This document shows positions 1-10,256 of a DNA stretch of 64,000 bases, one piece after another. The stretch is from JAJRVM01 sp963700515. GTDB lineage: Bacteria > Planctomycetota > Planctomycetia > Pirellulales > Pirellulaceae. The stretch lies in assembly GCA_963700515.1 (NCBI GenBank), contig CAVOXY010000041.1:35428-99427 (forward strand), given 5' to 3'. Positions within the stretch are counted from its first letter, which is position 1. Every line of letters starts with the position of its first letter. Made by a program: the position numbers and the translations under genes. A model generated the notes under the pieces. It did not search any database. It was not told the DNA's origin and worked only from the letters and a program-made list of their open reading frames with translations.

Positions 1-224
1 GACAACGGTTGGCTGGCGTGCTCCAGGTCGATAATCGACAAACGGCGAAACCCCAAGGCGACCCCAGGCACGGCCCCAGCCACGTCGCCGCGTCGACATT
101 CGCTTTCATACGTGCCGACATCGTCCGGCCCGCGATGACGTAGAATCTCCGTCATGCGTCCTAACAGGTCCGCATCGATCGCCTTCTCTGCCGCCGCCCA
201 TACACCACCGGTGATGCCACACAT
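1..224 (-). CDS. asnB: Asparagine synthase (glutamine-hydrolysing), N-terminal part, cut by window edge
   Basis: Reading the minus strand from the ATG at 224 gives a protein beginning MCGITGGVW, with RHRGPDD near residue 31 and FRRLSIIDLE near residue 64. These are the landmarks of a class II glutamine amidotransferase domain fused to asparagine synthetase: Cys2 is the nucleophile that releases ammonia from glutamine, and the RGPD and RLSIID blocks are strongly conserved in AsnB-like proteins. Only about 74 residues are inside the window; the synthetase half lies beyond the left edge. No convincing Shine-Dalgarno sequence precedes the ATG, but Cys must follow the initiator Met in this family, which fixes the start. 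An AsnB paralogue acting in exopolysaccharide or peptide modification cannot be excluded from the N-terminus alone. Confidence 0.88.
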   Translation of the reverse strand, partial: MCGITGGVWAAAEKAIDADLLGRMTEILRHRGPDDVGTYESECRRGDVAGAVPGVALGFRRLSIIDLEHASQPL

Positions 225-250
225 AGCGTGCCGTTCGCTTACTTTATAAG

Positions 251-272
251 GTGGCCTGCGGCCACAACCAAA
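251..272. repeat. Short hairpin repeat, copy 1 (mate at 59481)
   Basis: GTGGCC-TGC-GGCCAC forms a perfect 6-bp stem with a 3-base loop and is followed by ACCAAA-like sequence. An almost identical sequence with two differences, including its trailing ACCAAA, lies at 59481-59502 in another intergenic region, so this looks like a dispersed repeat. It sits just upstream of the asnB start and downstream of the ldhA stop. Confidence 0.5.
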
Positions 273-442
273 AAAAGGCCGTGCGTTTGGGGATCCTCAC
301 TTGAGTCGACTCTAGGCGAAAATACCCCTTTCCACGCCATCACGCCACATACCAACCGTCCGCCTGCCGATCATCGTAAACATTTCAACAGCGGCAGAGA
401 TGCCCGAGGTCAGATGCTCGTGGCACCACCCAACCGCTCCCG

Positions 443-1600
443 TCACGGTCTGCCGACCCGGTTCGTCAACGACGCACCCCGCTTGCCCGCCACAAAATCG
501 CCGATATTCGATAGGGTCGTCTCCGCGATATTGGCGAGCGCCTCGCGTGTCAGGAACGCCTGATGGGAAGTGACGACAACGTTATTGAAAGTCATCAATC
601 GAGCCAACACGTCGTCCGTCAGCACCTTGTCGGACATGTCATGAAAGAAGATGCCCGCCTCTTCTTCGTAGACATCCAAGCCAGCCGAGCCGATCTTTCC
701 GTCCTTGAGGCCCTGGATCAGTGCCTTGGTATCAACCAGACCGCCACGACTCGTGTTGATCAACATGACCCCGTCCTTCATCCGCTCGATGGCGGCGCGG
801 TTGATCAAGTGGTAGGTTTCCAGGAAGAGCGGCACATGCAGCGTGATGATATCGGACTGCGACAGCAGATGCTCCATGTCGGTGTACTCGACGTGCTCCC
901 GATCGGTCAGCAACGGGTTGGGAAACTTGTCGTAGGCGACGACATGACAGCCGAAACCAAGCAGAATATCGACTGTGCACTGGCCAATCTTGCCCGTGCC
1001 GATCACTCCCACCGTCTTGCCGTGCATGTCGAAGCCGATCAGGCCGTCCAGCAAGAAATTCCCCGTTCGGTTGCGTATGTAAGCATGATGCAGACGACGG
1101 TTCAGCATCATCATCAGGGCAATCGTGAACTCCGCGACGGCATAGGGGGAGTAAGCGGGGACGCGCACGACACTGATGTCGTGCCGCCCGCACGCTTCCA
1201 GATCAACGTTATTGAAGCCGGCACAGCGCAAGGCAATGAGTTGCACGCCTAGTGAAGCGAGCTTGTCCACCACGTGGGCATCACACGTGTCGTTGACAAA
1301 GATGCAGATGACTTTCGATCCCTGTGCGGCATAAGCCGTGTCCGCGCTCAAACCGGCTCGGACATAGTGCAGTGCGAAGCGGCCGTTGTTGACCGCGTCA
1401 AAGGAATCGCGGTCGCGTGACTTCGCATCGAAAAGGGTGACTCGCACCCGACCTTTTTCGTCGTAGCCGGTTCGGTCGCGACTCTGTTCCAGCTCCAAAC
1501 GCAGCCGCCGGTAGGTGACTTCGTCCAAGCCGCGCAGCAACTTCAGTCGCTCGATCAAGGCCCGTTTTCTCTCCTGGTCATCCATCCCCCGTTCCTCCAC
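443..1600 (-). CDS. ldhA: D-lactate dehydrogenase (D-2-hydroxyacid dehydrogenase family)
   Basis: A cytoplasmic NAD-dependent enzyme that interconverts pyruvate and D-lactate. The 385-residue product has the Rossmann motif GVIGTGKIG near residue 199. The three catalytic residues of the family are present: Arg in LINTSRGG, Glu in GLDVYEEEAG and His in VTSHQAF. The strings VYEEEAGIFF and MTFNNVVVTSHQAFLT are typical of LdhA rather than of phosphoglycerate or formate dehydrogenases. LdhA proteins are usually about 330 residues; here homology begins near residue 52 (VRVTLFDAKS), so there is either a charged helical N-terminal extension of about 50 residues or a later start. Met at 1585 (MDDQ) and a GTG at the VRVTLF position are alternatives. 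The gene is divergent from the isomerase-like gene at 1875 and is uninterrupted. Confidence 0.9.
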   Translation of the reverse strand: MEERGMDDQERKRALIERLKLLRGLDEVTYRRLRLELEQSRDRTGYDEKGRVRVTLFDAKSRDRDSFDAVNNGRFALHYVRAGLSADTAYAAQGSKVICIFVNDTCDAHVVDKLASLGVQLIALRCAGFNNVDLEACGRHDISVVRVPAYSPYAVAEFTIALMMMLNRRLHHAYIRNRTGNFLLDGLIGFDMHGKTVGVIGTGKIGQCTVDILLGFGCHVVAYDKFPNPLLTDREHVEYTDMEHLLSQSDIITLHVPLFLETYHLINRAAIERMKDGVMLINTSRGGLVDTKALIQGLKDGKIGSAGLDVYEEEAGIFFHDMSDKVLTDDVLARLMTFNNVVVTSHQAFLTREALANIAETTLSNIGDFVAGKRGASLTNRVGRP

Positions 1601-1874
1601 AGATATCGAATTCTCCGCCGACAGACGTCTCCGACAACGCCCCCCCGCCTGGTTCCTTCCGCTCCCATCTCACACCGGCTCGCGGAGGGGGAAACGGACA
1701 GGTAAACGGACGATCACCGATGCACCAGCACGGTCACTTCGCCGTCTCGCACCGAGCTACGGGACGCAATCCATGCGATCCGCGTCTTGATAGCTCACCA
1801 CGGCCGCGCTACGATGATCGAATCGAACTACCTTGGCAGCCCACAATCTTATGTTCCTGGAAAGGGCGCAGTAT

Positions 1875-2862
1875 ATGACACCGCTGAAAAATGTCACGAC
1901 CGACTCGATCACACGACGCGAACTTCTGCGCTGTGCCACCGGATTGGCCGTAGCCGGCACCTGCGGGCTGGCGGCGCCTCGGATCAGCACCGCTGCCTCG
2001 CAGCAATCCGACTCGCAAGAGACATCGCCCCTCATCACCAACGGCCGTATCAAGCAGTCGTTCGCTTATTGGTGCTTCCATGTCGCGGGAGACAAGTGGG
2101 ACATCCAACAACAGGCCCAAATGGCTCAGCAACTCGGTTGCGGCAGTGTCGAACTGGTGGAACCCGAGGATTTTCCGATCTTAAGAGAAAATGGACTGAT
2201 TTGCGCGCTCACGCCCAATGGTATGCCCGGCGATCCATTTGCCAAGGGACTGAACAATCCCACGTATCAGGAATGAGGTGATCACGCGCACCAAGCAGGC
2301 CATCGATGCCACCTCTGATGCCGGATTCCCCAATGTCATTGCCTTCACGGGATACAAGTGGCGCGACGCGGATGACCCTGCCAGCGGTGAAATTCCGCTC
2401 GAAGAAGGCGCGCGAAACTGCGTGGCGGCGCTCAAGAAATTGGCATCCGACGCGGAACGCAAGAAAGTTACCCTCTGTCTCGAGATGCTCAATACGCGCG
2501 ACAATTCCCATCCCATGAAGGGACACCCCGGTTATCAGGGTGACAACATGGACTACGTGGCGGATATCGTGAAGCGAGTCGGGTCACCACGTGTCAAATT
2601 GCTCTTCGACATCTACCACGTGCAGGTCATGAACGGCGACGTGATCCGCCGAATCAACCAGTACGGTGACCTGATCGGACACGTACACACGGCTGGTGTT
2701 CCCGGTCGAGGTGAACTGGATGGCGATCAGGAAGTCAACTTTGCCGCCTGCATGAAAGCACTGCTCAAGGTCGGCTACGCAGGCTTCGTCGGCCATGAAT
2801 TCATCCCCACGCGAGACCCCCTGGAAGGATTGATCCAAGCGGTCCTGCTCTGTGACGTGTGA
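1875..2862 (+). CDS. Tat-exported hydroxypyruvate isomerase-like TIM-barrel protein (one frame break)
   Basis: A sugar-isomerase-like TIM-barrel protein of the Hyi/xylose-isomerase-like superfamily. The N-terminus carries a twin-arginine signal (SITRRELLRCA followed by a hydrophobic stretch and Ala-rich cleavage region), so it probably acts outside the cytoplasm. Family signatures follow: CLEMLNTRDN (metal-binding Glu), VKLLFDIYHVQVMNGD, GHVHTAGVPGRGELD and GYAGFVGHEF with the second Glu. I chose the ATG at 1875 because GGAAAGGG lies 8 bases upstream and the twin arginines then fall near residue 14; an upstream ATG at 1833 is also in frame. The frame is broken at about 2274: removing one T there changes a stop into Gln-Glu-Glu-Val-Ile and joins both halves exactly where the family continues. 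I read this as a probable sequence error. The true substrate is unknown. Confidence 0.82.
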
Positions 2863-3133
2863 GTGGCACGCCTGCGGCTTGTGCGGGTCGCAGCGAAAGT
2901 GCCGGGTGGGGCGGAGGGCTCACTGCCTGCCGCATGTAGCCGCCACCGCATCCGCGGGTCTGATCGCGCGAAAAGTGGTGAGTCACCGCGTTTGGACTTG
3001 TGGGGAAAGCTAAAGTTTCCTGGGTACGTCCCACGCTTTCCGGCCCCGGAACGGGGCATGCTCTTGGCCCGCGCACGCCGCGAGAAGGCGGCGAGCGCGC
3101 AGCAGGGCCGATATCGAGCGGTCTTTGACGCGA

Positions 3134-6100
3134 ATGAGCGAACCGGTGAAATCAGGCGACGGCGGCAACAGCATCACTTCCGAACACGCTCTGCGCGATG
3201 ACCTCGTCATCGGTGGCCGTTACCGAGCCATCCAGGAACTTGGGCAGGGTCCTGGCACGCGCACTCTGTTGGCCATCGACCGGGCACGCGGGGAAACGGT
3301 GGTGCTGAAGACACGTGATTCCCGGACTTATTCCTCAACAGCTCGGTCACGCTTTGAAGAGGAATGCAAGCGGATTTGCGAACTACGCCATCTGTCGCCC
3401 CGCCCCGTGCTCGATCTCGGCCGGGAGGGTCACGATCTGTTCACCGTGATGCCTTACGTACCAGGCACCAACCTGGCGGTGCGCATGAAGCAGCGACGCC
3501 TGAATCTGATGGAAACCTTGCGTGTGGCCATCTGTCTGGGTACAGCGCTGCGTGAACTACACACGCGTCGCGTATTGCATCGGAACATCAAGCCGTCAAA
3601 CATTATCGTTTGCGATATGGGTCCGATCCGGCGTGCAACTCTCATCGACCTTGGGATGGCACGCGGCGACTTGCTCAGCACCTCCGCGCCGCCACTGCCC
3701 GAGTCCGTGCTGTACTTGTCTCCCGAGCAGGCCGGAAGCGTGGGCATTGATGTGGGTGAATCTTCGGACCTGTATTCGGTTGGCGTCGTGCTATTCGAAT
3801 GTTTGGCCCAGCGTCCCCCGTTTCGCGGCAAGTCGGTCGGTGAGATCCTGTTTGAGCACATGACGGCTCCCGTGCCCGAACTGCGGGCCCGCGGCCACGA
3901 CATACCACCGGTGCTGGAAAAGATCCTGCAGCGTCTGTTGCAAAAAGATCCGGGCGACCGCTACCAGTCAGCCGAGGGGGTCCTGAACGATCTGTTGTTG
4001 GTCCTGGCCGAACTCGAGCGCGGCAATCCAGATCCGGACTTGGTCGTGGGCGCGTCGGATCGTCGACGCACGCTAAGCGAGCCGGCGTTTGTCGGCCGCA
4101 CGACGGAAATGGAGACCATCCACGGCGAGGTGGAATCCATGCACTTACTGCGATCGCGGCTGCTGCTGCTGGAAGGCGGAGCGGGCAGCGGCAAGACGCG
4201 ACTCCTGTCCGAAGTGGCCCGGCGCGCCGTGCGTGAGGGAATGTGGGTCCTACAGGGGGCAGCGGCCAGTGGCGAGGGACGCCGCCCGTTTCAAGTCCTC
4301 GAACGGATCATCCAGGACTTCGTTGCCACCGGTCGGTCCAAGCCGGAGTTGGCCGCGGACGTATCGCAGCGTCTCGGCGACTACCGCGACGGGGTTACGG
4401 CGGTGTTCCCCCAACTGACCGAGGAGCTTGGCTGGCAGGCACCGCAATGCGACATGCCGAGTGCCTTTCGGGAAATCCGCAACGTTCAGGGCCTCGCTCA
4501 TTTCCTGCACGCGTTAGGATCACCGCAGCGCCCGGCCATGATCATCCTGGATGACTGTCAGTGGAGCGATGAACTAACCATCAAACTGCTCGAAACCTGG
4601 TCGATCTTGGGAGCTGTCGGTGGGGGTGAAGAGGGCCGCGTGCTGCTGATCGTTACCTTTCGATCGGAAGAGATCCCACCTCATCATCCCCTCCGACAAC
4701 TCCCCGCTTCGACACGCTTGAAACTCGACCCGTTGTGCCCAGAGGACATTCGGCAGCTGATCGAGTCGATGGCCGGCCCGGTGCCCGAGGTGGCGGTGAA
4801 AGCCGTCCAACGGCTGTCCGAGGGGAACCCCTTCATGGCGTCGGCGGCATTGCGCGGCCTGGCGGAATCAGGTGCCATGGTCCCGACCCTCCAGGGCTGG
4901 AACACCGCGCCGTTGGCCGTCGAGAACCTCGTTGTTGCCCCGTCAAGCGGGCTCCCTCCTGGCACGGCGGATCGAATTGCTACCGAAGCAGACGGTCGAG
5001 ATCTTGCAGGTGGGAGCTGTGTTGGGCCAGGAATTCGACCTGGGGGCCGCCGCCCAATTGACTTGCCAATCGCAGTCGTCGGCCCTGGCGGCGCTGGATG
5101 AAGCGCGTCAACGCCAGTTGGTGCGGGTCCGACCCGACGGCTATCACTGCGCGTTCGTGCACGAGCAAATCCGCCAATTACTGCTGGAGCTGTTGACCCG
5201 CGAACAGTGGCAGCAGCTTCATTTGTCGGCAGCCATTAACTTGCGCGAACACGAACCGGAACGAGTGTCGGATCTGGCCTACCACTTCGACGCGGCAGGC
5301 GACAGTGTACAGGCCTTGTCGTATGCCTTGCAGGCGGCCGAACAGGCGCAGGCTCAGCATGCACTGGAAATCGCCGAACAACAATATCGTATCGCCCAGC
5401 GCGGTGCTGCAGGCAGTGCCCAGGCGATACAATATCGCGTCTCCGCGGGGCTGGGCCATGTGCTGATGCTGCGTGGCAAGTACGATGCGGCGGAGCAATT
5501 GTATGAGCATGCCGCCCAACTGGCCGAAGGCGACTTGGCCGTGGCTGAGATCCGCGGATGTTTGGGTGAGTTGGCCCGCAAACGGGGGAACATGGGGCAC
5601 GCAGTTCAATGTATTGAGGAGGCCTTGCGTGCCTTGGGGCATCACATACCGGGCACGCTGCGAGCGCTGATGATGTCGGCTGCCTGGGAGGTGGTCGTAC
5701 AGTTCCTGCACACCATGCTCCCCTTCCTGCTGTTGCATCGCCGCCGCCGCCCTCCGGCCGAGTCCGAACGACTCGCCTTTCAGCTCTTTAGCCGCCTGGC
5801 GCACGGGTACTGGTTCACACGTCCCCGGATCGCATTATTATGGGCGCACCTACGCGGGATGAATCTGGCTGAGCGTTATCCCCACACGCTCGAGCTGGCT
5901 CAAATCTACTCCGAACATGCTCCCTCCATGACGTTGGTGCGTTGCTTCTCGCGGGGCATCGCCTATGTGAAGAAATCTTTGGCGATTCGCAGAGCCTTGG
6001 GCGACATCTGGGGACAGGGTCAAAGCTTAAGCTACTACAGTCTCGTACTCTATGCGGCCTCCCGGTTCCAAGAGTGCGTCGAGAAATCTCGAGAAGCGAT

Positions 6101-9100
6101 CCACCTGCTGGCAGCAAACCGGCGACTATTGGCAGGTTCACATTGCACGCTTCCAATACAGTACGGCACTCTACCGCCTGGGCGACCTGTCGAGTGCGGT
6201 CGAGGAGGCTCAACTCCTCCACCGATCGGGAATCGAAGTCGGCGACGAACAAGCAGCCGGCATCGCGTTGGACATCTGGGCACGAGCCACTCACGGAGCG
6301 GTCCCGCCCGAGATACTCGAGAAGGAGCTGAGTCGCCAACGTCACGACTCACAGGGCACCACTCAATTACTCGTTGCCAAAGGAGTGCAGTTGTACGGCC
6401 TCGGACATGTCGCTCAAGCTTCAGAGTACTTCCAGAAAGCACATGACTACGCGGTCAACAGCCGCATTCGCAACGCCTACACGCTATCGTGTCTGGCTTG
6501 GCAGGCGACCTGCCGACGTCGCCTGCTGGAACAATGCCCGGACCGGATCCCGGGACGCCGTCAGCAATTGCTCCGCGAAGCCAAGTTGGCGGTCCGCAAA
6601 GCGCTCCACGCACTCCGGCATTATCAATGCGATCTGCCGCATGCGCTGCGCGAGCACGGCCTGATACTCGCCATGGAGGGGAAGCACTGGCGGGCCGGGA
6701 GGGCGTTGGACAAGAGTCTCCGGCTGGCGGAGCGACAGGGAGCCAGATACGAGTACGCGCAGACCCTGCTGGCGCGCGGCCGGGTCGCGCAGGAGCTCGG
6801 CTGGCCAAACGCCGACACACAGATACGCACCGCCGAGACGATGCTGAGCAATCTGTCCGCGATCGGAACTGGCTTCCCGCCTGCCGAGACCGGCGACACC
6901 GGACCCACCACCTTGTCCTTGGCCGATCGGTTCGGCACCGTGCTCGATTCCGGTCGTAAGATCGCCGCCGCGCTGTCGCCGGCCAGCATATTTCGCGAAG
7001 CGCGTGCCGCCGCCCTGCATCTATTGCGCGGTGAGCAATGTGTCATCCTCCAGGTCGCGCAGACCGATACCGGACTGGACATTTTCCCGCTGGAAACCGA
7101 ACAGGCGTTTCATCCCGCCATGGTGGAACTCGCCGTGCACACAGGCCGCGCCGTTACCTTGGGTGAAGATCAGGTCGAACTGCCAGGGGGACAAAGTGTT
7201 ACCAGCGACCATTCGTCGGCGATTTGCGTGCCGGTTTTTCAACGTGGTCAACCGATCGCCTGCCTCTATGTGACCGTGCAGCACATGTGCGGGTTCTTCG
7301 GTCCCGATGAAAAACGCCTGGCCGATTTCATCGCCACCATTGCCGGCGCCGCACTGGAGAATGCCGAAGGATTCCAGCAACTGCGGCAACTCAACGAAAC
7401 GCTCGAGCAACGCGTGGCGGATCGAACGGCGGCCACCGAACTGCGGGCGCAAGAACTTGCCGAATCGAATGCCGAATTGGAGAGAATTGCGAAGGAATTA
7501 CTGGTCACCGAAGAGAACCTGCGGGAAGCGATGCAGGCCGCGAAAGGAGCGAATCACGCCAAGAGCCAGTTTCTGGCAACCATGAGCCACGAGATCCGCA
7601 CTCCCATGAACGGCATTATTGGCATGACCGAACTGGCACTCCGAACGCCACTCAATACACAGCAACGTGACTACTTGAATTCGCTGAACCAGTCCGCCGA
7701 CGCCCTCATGCGACTGCTCAATGACATCCTGGATATTTCCAAGATCGAAGCGGGCAGAATGGAACTGGAACGCGCCGCGTTCGACATGCGCGACGTCGTC
7801 CTGGATGCCGCGCGCGTCATCGTCGTCCCGGCCACCAAAAAGGGACTCGAACTGAACTGTCGGATTGCACCGGACGTTCCCACCGAAGCGATAGGGGACG
7901 CGGGCCGACTGCGGCAGATTATCATCAACCTGGTCGGCAACGCGTTGAAATTCACCTCCGAAGGAGAAATCTTCGTTCACTGCTGGGTCGAGAACCGCTC
8001 ACAAAGCGACCTGGAATTGCACTTCGCCGTGGAAGATACCGGCATCGGTATCCCGGCCGACAAACGCGAACGCATCTTCGAGTCCTTCAGCCAGGCAGAC
8101 GCTTCCACCACACGGCGTTTCGGGGGTACCGGGCTGGGACTGGCTATCTCCGCACAACTCGTGAGTCTGATGGGTGGACGCATTTGGGTGGAGAGCCAGG
8201 TCGGGAGAGGGAGTGAATTCCACTTCACCGCCAAATTCGGCCTAAGCAGCTTACGGAGCACCTCGCGGCTGTCGGGAATCGGGCCGCTCAACCTCCCCCT
8301 CCTGCTGATCGAAACCAGATCAGCCCGCAGCGACCTGCATGTCGAAATGCTGGCGAATCTCGGTTGGCAAGTCACCCGAGTTACCGATGGTATGGTAGCT
8401 AGTCAGGACCTTGACGAAGCCGTAGCAGCCGGCCGACCCTTCCGGGCCATTGTGATCGTCGGCCTGGTGCGGACACCTGCCAACACCTGGCACCAGGTGC
8501 AGCAGGTAGCGGAGCCGGCAAGACGCGGCGGAGTTCCCATCGTGCTGGTACTGCCGGCCAGCGAGAATGACATTACGGCGAAGATCGCCAAATGGAATAT
8601 TGCTCGCTGCATCTCCAAACCCGTCAAACAAGCGGAACTGCAGGTCGCGCTGCTGGAATCCAGCGGCCGGATAGCGGGATAGCGGCCCGGATAGCGGCAA
8701 GACCAGCTCGCATCGCCCCCGCGCCGTACAGCCCGACACGAAACCACTGCACATTCTCGTCGCCGAAGATTGCCTCGTGAATCAGGAGGTGGCGATCGGA
8801 CTGCTGGAACTGCGGGGACACTCAGTAGAAGTCGTGGGCAGCGGTCGACAGGCCGTAGAGTTGATGAGCAAGGGGTCTTTTGACGTTGTTTTAATGGACG
8901 TGGAAATGCCGGAAATGGATGGCCTGGAAGCCACGCGATTGATCCGACAATCGGAATCCGCCGCGGGGCGACGCACGCCCATTATCGCGATGACCGCGCA
9001 TGCGGTGCAAGGATGCCAGTCGGTGTGTATCGAAGCAGGCATGGACGACTATATCTCGAAACCGGTCGACGCGAGAAAACTCTACTACATCATCGAAAAT

Positions 9101-9145
9101 GCCGTGAACAAACGCCGCAGCCCGGTCGCTGCCAATAGCGTCTGA
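3134..9145 (+). CDS. Hybrid kinase: kinase-like domain, AAA ATPase, GAF, histidine kinase and receivers (three frame breaks)
   Basis: A signalling protein of about 2,000 residues resembling the multi-domain Ser/Thr-histidine kinases known from cyanobacteria (HstK type). In order: protein-kinase fold (residues 30-290) with the VLK lysine and an IDLG metal-binding motif, but HRN at residue 151 instead of HRD; AAA/STAND-like ATPase with Walker A GGAGSGKT at residue 348 and Walker B IILDDCQW; a long helical, TPR-like region (about 4950-6900); GAF-like domain (about 6930-7350); coiled coil; HisKA with the phospho-acceptor His at 7588 (SHEIRTPMN); HATPase with NLVGNALKFT, DTGIGIP and GGTGLGLA; a degenerate receiver lacking acidic residues; and an intact receiver (VLMDVEMPEMDG, Asp at 8897). 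The frame shifts near 4937, 6108 and 8675, and domains continue without loss across each. The ATG at 3134 is preferred to an in-frame TTG at 3125. The input signal is unknown. Confidence 0.85.
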
Positions 9146-9173
9146 GAAGCTCTCACACAGCCGAGTGCCTGGC

Positions 9174-9802
9174 GTAGCTGGACCCGCCAGGGTTCAGACG
9201 TAGCTGGACCCGCCAGGGTTCAGACGCAGTGGGGACTTGCTCGGAGATGCTGCTGAGCCCTCCGCGGGCTCAGCTACGGCTGACGTAGCTGGACCCGCCA
9301 GGGTTCAGACGTAGCTGGACCCGCCAGGGTTCAGACGTAGCTGGACCCGCCAGGGTTCAGACGCAGCTGGACCCGCCAGGGTTCAGACGTAGCTGGACCC
9401 GCCAGGGTTCAGACGCAGTGGGGACTTGCTCGGAGATGCTGCTGAGCCCTCCGCGGGCTCAGCTACGGCTGGCGTAGCTGGACCCGCCAGGGTTCAGACG
9501 TAGCTGGACCCGCCAGGGTTCAGACGCAGTGGGGACTTGCTCGGAGATGCTGCTGAGCCCTCCGCGGGCTCAGCTACGGCTGGCGTAGCTGGACCCGCCA
9601 GGGTTCAGACGTAGCTGGACCCGCCAGGGTTCAGACGCAGTGGGGACTTGCTCGGAGATGCTGCTGAGCCCTCCGCGGGCTCAGCTACGGCTGGCGTAGC
9701 TGGACCCGCCAGGGTTCAGACGTAGCTGGACCCGCCAGGGTTCAGACGCAGTGGGGACTTGCTCGGAGATACTGCTGAGCCCTCCGCGGGCTCAGCTACG
9801 GC
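9174..9802. repeat. Nested tandem array of 26-bp and 59-bp hairpin repeats
   Basis: The 26-bp unit A, containing CTGGACCCGCCAGGGTTCAG, occurs 13 times. The 59-bp unit B, starting GCAGTGGGGACTTGCTCGG, occurs five times, at 9226, 9415, 9526, 9637 and 9748. The pattern is AAB, AAAAAB without one A (five A then B), AAB, AAB, AAB. Spacing between B units is 189, 111, 111 and 111 bp, where 189 equals 111 plus three extra A units. Both units are palindromic: A pairs CTGGACCC with GGGTTCAG (one G-T pair, 4-base loop), and B pairs GCTGAGCCC with GGGCTCAGC (perfect, 5-base loop). The array fills most of the gap between the hybrid kinase and the giant gene. It could act as terminators or RNA structure, or be a neutral repeat. 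Confidence 0.95.
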
Positions 9803-10256
9803 CCACCTCCCGCTCCAGAGTTATTTTTGGTGCCTGAGCGTTTTTTTCTTTGACACGCCGGCCCGTACTGCCCATCATGTGGAATGAATTCTATCCCTCG
9901 AAAGAGTGGAGTCGCCGGCAGATGACGCCGGAGGACATCTCACTCAAAGTGCAAGTCCGCCTGTGGGTACCAACCGTCCTAACGCCGGCAAAACCTCGGT
10001 TTTCGTCCTCCCACCCGTTGGGCGAACCGACTATCCCTTCCGGCGAAAAGCGGTGCACCATGGTACGACTTAACGGCTACATGAAGCGTCTGACTTACAG
10101 TTTGAGTTCTTACCTGTCGTGGCGTCCATCATTAACGACCACGCGCGGGAAACAGCGAAACTGCTTTGCGCAAATAGAGACCTAGCGACCGCCGTTTTGG
10201 GGGCGTTTTCAGGACCAGTGCGGTCGCATGCGACTGTCCGTTTCGGGGGACATAAC
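9803..10256 (+). promoter_or_regulatory. Non-coding leader upstream of the giant gene
   Basis: There is no convincing gene in these 454 bases. A TTGACA sequence lies at 9850-9855 after a T-rich run, but no good -10 box follows at the usual spacing, so the promoter is only a suggestion. GGGGGA at 10245-10250 is a good ribosome-binding site 6 bases before the ATG at 10257. Open frames crossing the region (for example 9850-10185) show no recognisable protein features. Confidence 0.4.

Noticed and set aside
2270..2280. Programmed ribosomal frameshift in the isomerase-like gene
   Set aside because: No slippery heptamer, stem-loop or internal ribosome-binding site is evident, and similar breaks occur in many unrelated genes of the window.
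9174..9802. CRISPR array
   Set aside because: The repeats are contiguous with no unique spacers; the 59-bp segments are themselves identical repeats, and no cas genes are present in the window.
9850..10185. A 111-codon open frame
   Set aside because: It has no ribosome-binding site, no recognisable motif, and overlaps the leader of the giant gene.
10119..10256. Earlier in-frame start for the giant gene
   Set aside because: The extra 46 residues lack a signal-like character, and the strong GGGGGA site points to ATG 10257.
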